Below the pieces are notes generated by a model, which was not told where the DNA came from, searched no databases, and was given only the letters and a program-made list of their open reading frames with translations. DNA of 5,284 bases, taken from positions 1 to 5,284 of the forward strand of contig JBBQZL010000184.1 of the NCBI GenBank assembly GCA_038207745.1, in the 5' to 3' direction. This DNA is from JBBQZL01 sp038207745 (lineage in GTDB: Bacteria > Actinomycetota > Thermoleophilia > Solirubrobacterales > 70-9). Position 1 is the first letter of the stretch, and every line of letters begins with the position of its first letter. Below are positions 5,153-5,284 of the stretch, one piece after another. A program made the translations under genes and the position numbers.

Positions 5153-5284
5153 TATGTCCCTCCGTTTGTCAAGTCCCAACCACTGATGGCCCGCCTCTCG
5201 GCGGACCATGATCGGCTTGGCGGCGGCGGTTCCGGCTGATGCGCGACGCGCGGTCAGGCTGATATGCGCGGATCCGGGTGGCCG
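5153..5284. other. Unassigned right edge, 132 bp
   Basis: Apart from the hairpin at 5186-5209 I find no convincing gene. A + strand frame opens with ATG 5208 and stays open to the edge (MIGLAAAVPADARRAV...), but its start sits in the hairpin arm and has no proper Shine-Dalgarno. A - strand frame runs in from the edge and stops at 5169-5171. It is Arg-rich, with fairly high third-position G/C in its outer part, and could be the 3' end of a convergent gene. Neither is recognisable from so few residues. GGCTGATGCGCG (5234-5245) recurs imperfectly at 5257-5270 as GGCTGATATGCGCG. Confidence 0.3.
5186..5209 (+). terminator. Strong hairpin downstream of the M23 gene
   Basis: ATGGCCCGCC (5186-5195) and GGCGGACCAT (5200-5209) are complementary at 9 of 10 positions around a TCTC loop; the only mismatch is C5190 with A5205. 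It lies 33 nt after the M23 stop codon, a normal place for a terminator. No T-run follows, so it would be a U-less terminator or an mRNA-stabilising hairpin. The symmetry would work equally for transcription arriving on the other strand. Confidence 0.45.

Noticed and set aside
4295..5209. 304-codon - strand frame opposite the M23 gene.
   Set aside because: Its composition (Arg, Asp, Ala, Gly) is typical of an antisense shadow, and the + strand has all M23 catalytic motifs.
1..5284. Defence system, prophage, transposon or CRISPR content.
   Set aside because: No integrase, transposase, terminal inverted repeats, regularly spaced repeats, tRNA attachment site or composition break was seen; the content is core and envelope genes.

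Overview
The window is a high-GC stretch with a strong preference for G or C at third codon positions. All genes confidently recognised lie on the + strand and are tightly packed. High GC, an actinobacterial-type TANNNT promoter set for a leaderless clpP mRNA, and the style of the MMPL and M23 proteins suggest Actinomycetota. A deep lineage such as Thermoleophilia is possible. This is inference: no rRNA or other phylogenetic marker is present.

Layout. (1) 1-196: the last codons of an unidentified gene, followed 2 nt later by a 54-codon small gene with a hydrophobic middle and a basic tail. (2) 197-255: a short gap ending in a ribosome binding site. (3) 256-2304: a complete MMPL/RND-type transporter with two homologous halves, each carrying the Asp-Tyr pair of the proton relay. 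(4) 2316-3656: trigger factor (tig), 11 nt after the transporter, with its Shine-Dalgarno overlapping the transporter stop. (5) 3657-3726: a 70-nt gap holding an imperfect 23-bp tandem repeat and a -10 element placed for leaderless transcription. (6) 3727-4311: clpP with an intact Ser-His-Asp triad. (7) about 4304-5152: a secreted M23 (LytM-type) peptidase with an Ig-like domain, whose true start is unclear. (8) 5153-5284: a strong hairpin and then sequence I cannot assign.

How the genes fit together. Trigger factor and ClpP form a protein-quality-control pair: folding at the ribosome exit tunnel, and regulated proteolysis. ClpP needs an AAA+ partner (ClpX or ClpC), and none is encoded here; the place often held by clpX is taken by the M23 gene. 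MMPL and M23 act at the cell envelope, so the cluster mixes cytosolic proteostasis with envelope functions. tig may be made from the transporter transcript, while clpP seems to have its own promoter.

I see no mobile element, CRISPR array, tRNA, rRNA or defence system. The most interesting points are small in scale: the probable leaderless clpP promoter, the signal-peptide frame upstream of the only ordinary M23 start codon, the two short degenerate tandem repeats flanking clpP, and the small membrane-like gene at the left edge.
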